In this document: piece by piece, positions 35,829 through 37,008 of the stretch
Numbering within the stretch: the first letter of the stretch is position 1
Layout: every line of letters begins with the position of its first letter
NCBI GenBank assembly: GCA_902810705.1
Contig: CADDYU010000025.1
Location: 1-37,008, forward strand
DNA: 37,008 bases
DNA from: Methylococcaceae bacterium
GTDB lineage: Bacteria > Pseudomonadota > Gammaproteobacteria > Methylococcales > Methylococcaceae
Direction: 5' to 3'
Translations under genes and position numbers: made by a program
Notes under the pieces: model-generated
Database searches by the model: none
Told to the model about the DNA's origin: nothing
The model's input: the letters and a program-made list of their open reading frames with translations, nothing else

Positions 35829-36517
35829 TCATGCAGTGGCTACGGCGCAATCGGAGCGGAACTCGCTGCCATGTGCCATTAGCGCCCAAACGATCCGGGC
35901 ATTCTTGTTCGCCAGCGCCACGGCCGCCACATTCTTGTTTCGTCGGTTCACGATCTCAGTGAGCCAGTGAGCGGCTTGATCAAGCTTGCGCTCTGATACT
36001 CGGATCACCGCCCATGCGCCATGGATCAGCAGCATTCTCAGGTAGGAGTTGCCCCGCTTGCTAATTCCTAAGAGCGTCGGCTTGCCCCCGCTGGAATGTT
36101 GCCGGGGGACCAAGCCCAACCAGGCCGCCAGTTGTCGTCCATTCTCGAAGCGCTGGGCATTGCCCGTCGAGGCCACCAAGGCGCTGGTGGCCGTGAGCGG
36201 CCCCATACCCGGAATAGGGGCCAGCTTGCGGCTCATGGCATTGCTGCCCCGGTGCCAGCGTTGGATCTGTTCGTCCAGCTCCTCCACCTACCGATCCAGT
36301 GCCTTCAGGGGCTCGCCCAGGCGTTGCAGCAACTGGCGAAACACCCTTGGCAATTCGTTCTCGCCATCTTCCAGAATCTTCGGTAAGCGCCAAGCGATAT
36401 GGCCGATGCCCTGCGGGATGATGATACCGTACTCTGCCAACAACCTTCGAATCTGGCTCGCCTGCGCCGTATACGCCTTGACGAAGCCTCGCCGGGCCCG
36501 GTGCAAGGCCAATGGTG
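35829..36517 (-). pseudogene. IS110-family transposase C-terminal remnant with in-frame stop
   Basis: The minus frame reads LALHRARRGFVKAYTAQASQ, LLAEYGIIIPQGIG and later IPGMGPLTATSALVASTGN, FENGRQLAAWLGLVPRQHSS and GISKRGNSYLRMLLIHGA. This is the C-terminal Transposase_20 part of IS110/IS116 enzymes, including the Ser region. A TAG at 36288-36290 interrupts it after KALDR, and the frame continues directly with VEELDEQIQ. The N-terminal DEDD catalytic domain is absent; in its place an IS5-type fragment is joined in frame at about 36518. It cannot make an active transposase. The junction coordinate is approximate. Confidence 0.85.
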
Positions 36518-36648
36518 TCAATTCCCCCAAGACTTCCGCCTGCCCGATGTCGCTTGCTGGCCCGGTCAGGGCGAAGTCCAAGGGATTCCCCAAGGCATCG
36601 GTGATCGCCTGGGCCCATGCTGAGGCCGCCCTTGCCTCCCAGCAATCC
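36518..36648 (-). pseudogene. IS5-family transposase internal fragment fused to the IS110 remnant
   Basis: The same minus frame upstream of the IS110 part reads ITDALGNPLDFALTGPASDI then GQAEVLGELTP. This is the middle of IS5-family (IS427-like) DDE transposases, close to the second catalytic region. In another frame just before it, LLGGKGGLS resembles the usual GRSRGGLSTK segment, so there is also a frameshift. The fragment stops at 36648 where the next element begins. Both ends are truncated. Confidence 0.7.
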
Positions 36649-36651
36649 TAG

Positions 36652-37008
36652 GCTCTGTTGACGTAAGCCCCAATTGAGGTAGGGTTCGCGCCTTTGGAAA
36701 TGGCGAACCGGCTGGAAATCAGCGACGAAGAGTGGTCGGTGATTTATCTATGATCTTGATCGACCCTCCCTGGGTCTGGGTGGGGGATCAGGTCGCTTGC
36801 GAGGCAGTTTTGACAGCCGTTCTATGGATTCTGCGCAGTGGGGGGCAGTGGCGCTTGCTGCCGGAGCCGCTCGGGAATGGGCGCTCCGTGTTCAAGCGGT
36901 TCTCCCGTAGTGCTCGCATGGGGTCTTGGAGGCCGTCCACAAAGGCTGCATCCATCTATCCGACTTGCGGACGGTTTTCATCGACGCGACGGTGATCCGT
37001 GCCCATCC
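36652..37008 (+). mobile_element. Left end and frameshifted transposase of an IS5-family element, cut by window edge
   Basis: The element probably starts at GGCTCTGTTGACG (about 36651) next to a CTAG target. A transposase frame opens at the ATG at 36700 (MANRLEISDEEWSVIYL) and stops at 36753. The coding sequence continues in another frame with WVWVGDQVACEAVLTAVLW and ILRSGGQWRLLPEPLG, then shifts again near 36918 to VLEAVHKGCIHLSDLRTVF and IDATVIRAH, which holds the first catalytic Asp. With two frame changes it is inactive unless programmed frameshifting is used. The right end lies outside the window. Confidence 0.8.

Overview
The window is high-GC DNA from what looks like a methanotrophic gammaproteobacterium of the Methylococcaceae (Methylococcus/Methylocaldum type). 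The main reason is a sterol biosynthesis block that includes a CYP51 fused to a C-terminal ferredoxin, an architecture known from Methylococcus capsulatus, together with bacterial-type sterol C-4 demethylation genes. No rRNA, tRNA or CRISPR array was seen. All identifications come from reading the sequence and from remembered family motifs; no database search was run.

Layout. 1-3284 (minus): a housekeeping run in transcription order yciO/Sua5-like, M50 site-2-type protease, scpA, scpB, rluB (cut by the window edge). 3559-14255: the sterol block. sdmB and sdmA (C-4 demethylation) are on the minus strand; a DHCR24-like delta-24 reductase and a small entericidin-like lipoprotein are on plus; CYP51-ferredoxin is on minus; then an NTF2-like protein of unknown role, oxidosqualene cyclase and squalene monooxygenase are on plus. 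Together these cover squalene epoxidation, cyclisation, 14-demethylation, C-4 demethylation and side-chain reduction within about 11 kb. No recognisable sterol C-14 reductase, delta-8/delta-7 isomerase or C-5 desaturase is present.

14317-23401 (minus): a trehalose/alpha-glucan operon in the order DUF5752-like gene, treT-like glycosyltransferase, treZ, and a 1707-residue MalQ-TreY fusion. The TreY half keeps all its catalytic carboxylates. The MalQ half appears to have lost all three, so it looks like a pseudoenzyme or carbohydrate-binding scaffold. 23560-24906 (minus): an unknown ORF and a FixJ/LuxR-type response regulator with Glu in place of the phospho-accepting Asp.

24907-29713: an AT-richer intergenic stretch with a 20-bp tandem repeat, aqpZ (water channel), a decayed parDE toxin-antitoxin pair, a YedK/HMCES-type DNA-protein crosslink gene, an EF-hand secreted protein and a PsiF-repeat protein. 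29943-34856: core metabolism, with an ACT-domain malic enzyme (plus) convergent on icd (minus), followed by gshA and a DUF2782 periplasmic protein on minus. 34857-37008: a gene-poor stretch running into a graveyard of insertion sequences, where a minus-strand chimera of IS5-type and IS110-type transposase pieces abuts the left end of another, frameshifted IS5-family element that leaves the window.

The most unusual items are the compact sterol cluster with an unexplained NTF2-fold gene, the apparently dead MalQ domain fused to TreY, and the D-to-E receiver domain.
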